DNA of 64,000 nucleotides, taken from NCBI RefSeq assembly GCF_014805625.2, contig NW_023998415.1, positions 3,627,149 through 3,691,148 of the forward strand. Reading direction: 5' to 3'. This document shows, piece after piece, positions 63,997 to 64,000 of this stretch. Both the position numbers and the translations under genes were made by a program. Each line of letters begins with the position of its first letter. Position 1 is the stretch's first letter. The stretch comes from Glossina fuscipes (Eukaryota; Arthropoda; Insecta; Diptera; Glossinidae). Below the pieces are notes generated by a model. It did not search any database. It was not told the DNA's origin and saw nothing but the letters and a program-made list of their open reading frames with translations.

Positions 63997-64000
63997 AATA
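63945..64000. repeat. (TA)n microsatellite running to the window end
   Basis: CACATATATA leading into a long TA run that continues almost to the last base. The end of the window may be an assembly-difficult point. Confidence 0.9.

Noticed and set aside
1..64000. CRISPR array, operon or bacterial promoter signals
   Set aside because: Spliceosomal introns and animal transposons show this is eukaryotic nuclear DNA; the periodic repeats are microsatellites without spacers.

Overview
The window is AT-rich animal DNA. It carries one clearly recognisable host gene, spread over about 14 kb on the + strand: a Pax-family transcription factor of the eyegone / twin-of-eyegone type. It has a reduced paired domain (PAI remnant plus complete RED subdomain), a homeodomain with Ser50, and a long Ser/Gln/His/Ala-rich tail. 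Spliceosomal introns, long (TA)n and (CATA)n arrays, several mariner relics and a tRNA-derived SINE all fit an insect. The eyegone-type protein and repeat texture suggest a higher fly, possibly a tephritid fruit fly; the species is inference.

Layout. 1-17.9 kb: no confident exon. It is either the first intron or upstream DNA of the Pax gene, and the exon with the start codon was not found. It holds an internally deleted mariner relic with both terminal repeats (6134-6609), a mariner C-terminal relic (8770-9020), a 5'-truncated non-LTR retrotransposon relic on the minus strand (15440-16515) and copies of three dispersed repeat families. 17946-32016: four coding exons of the Pax gene (198, 141, 524 and 852 nt) encoding 570 residues without the N terminus. 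They are separated by introns of 11.8 kb, 458 nt and 64 nt. The large intron holds another mariner relic (26830-27310), a second copy of a GC-richer repeat (25805-26440) and a poorly defined A-rich block. 32.0-33 kb: 3' UTR with a (CATA)n array and two AATAAA signals. 33-64 kb: no gene I can support. It contains two full copies of a ~1.1 kb dispersed repeat, two copies of a tRNA-derived SINE (one with a perfect 12-bp target duplication), a second-lineage mariner relic (57200-57830, minus) and a young, N-terminally deleted mariner with nearly perfect terminal repeats (58430-59320).

The Pax protein is expected to act in the nucleus as a DNA-binding regulator, in Drosophila required for eye growth and other imaginal tissues. 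The long gene-poor flanks are what one expects around a developmental regulator with distant enhancers, but no enhancer can be proven from this sequence. The most novel items are the SINE family, the GC-richer repeat family shared by 6.9-7.5 kb and 25.8-26.4 kb, the accumulation of five separate mariner derivatives, and a tandem NAGNAG acceptor inside the paired-domain coding region.
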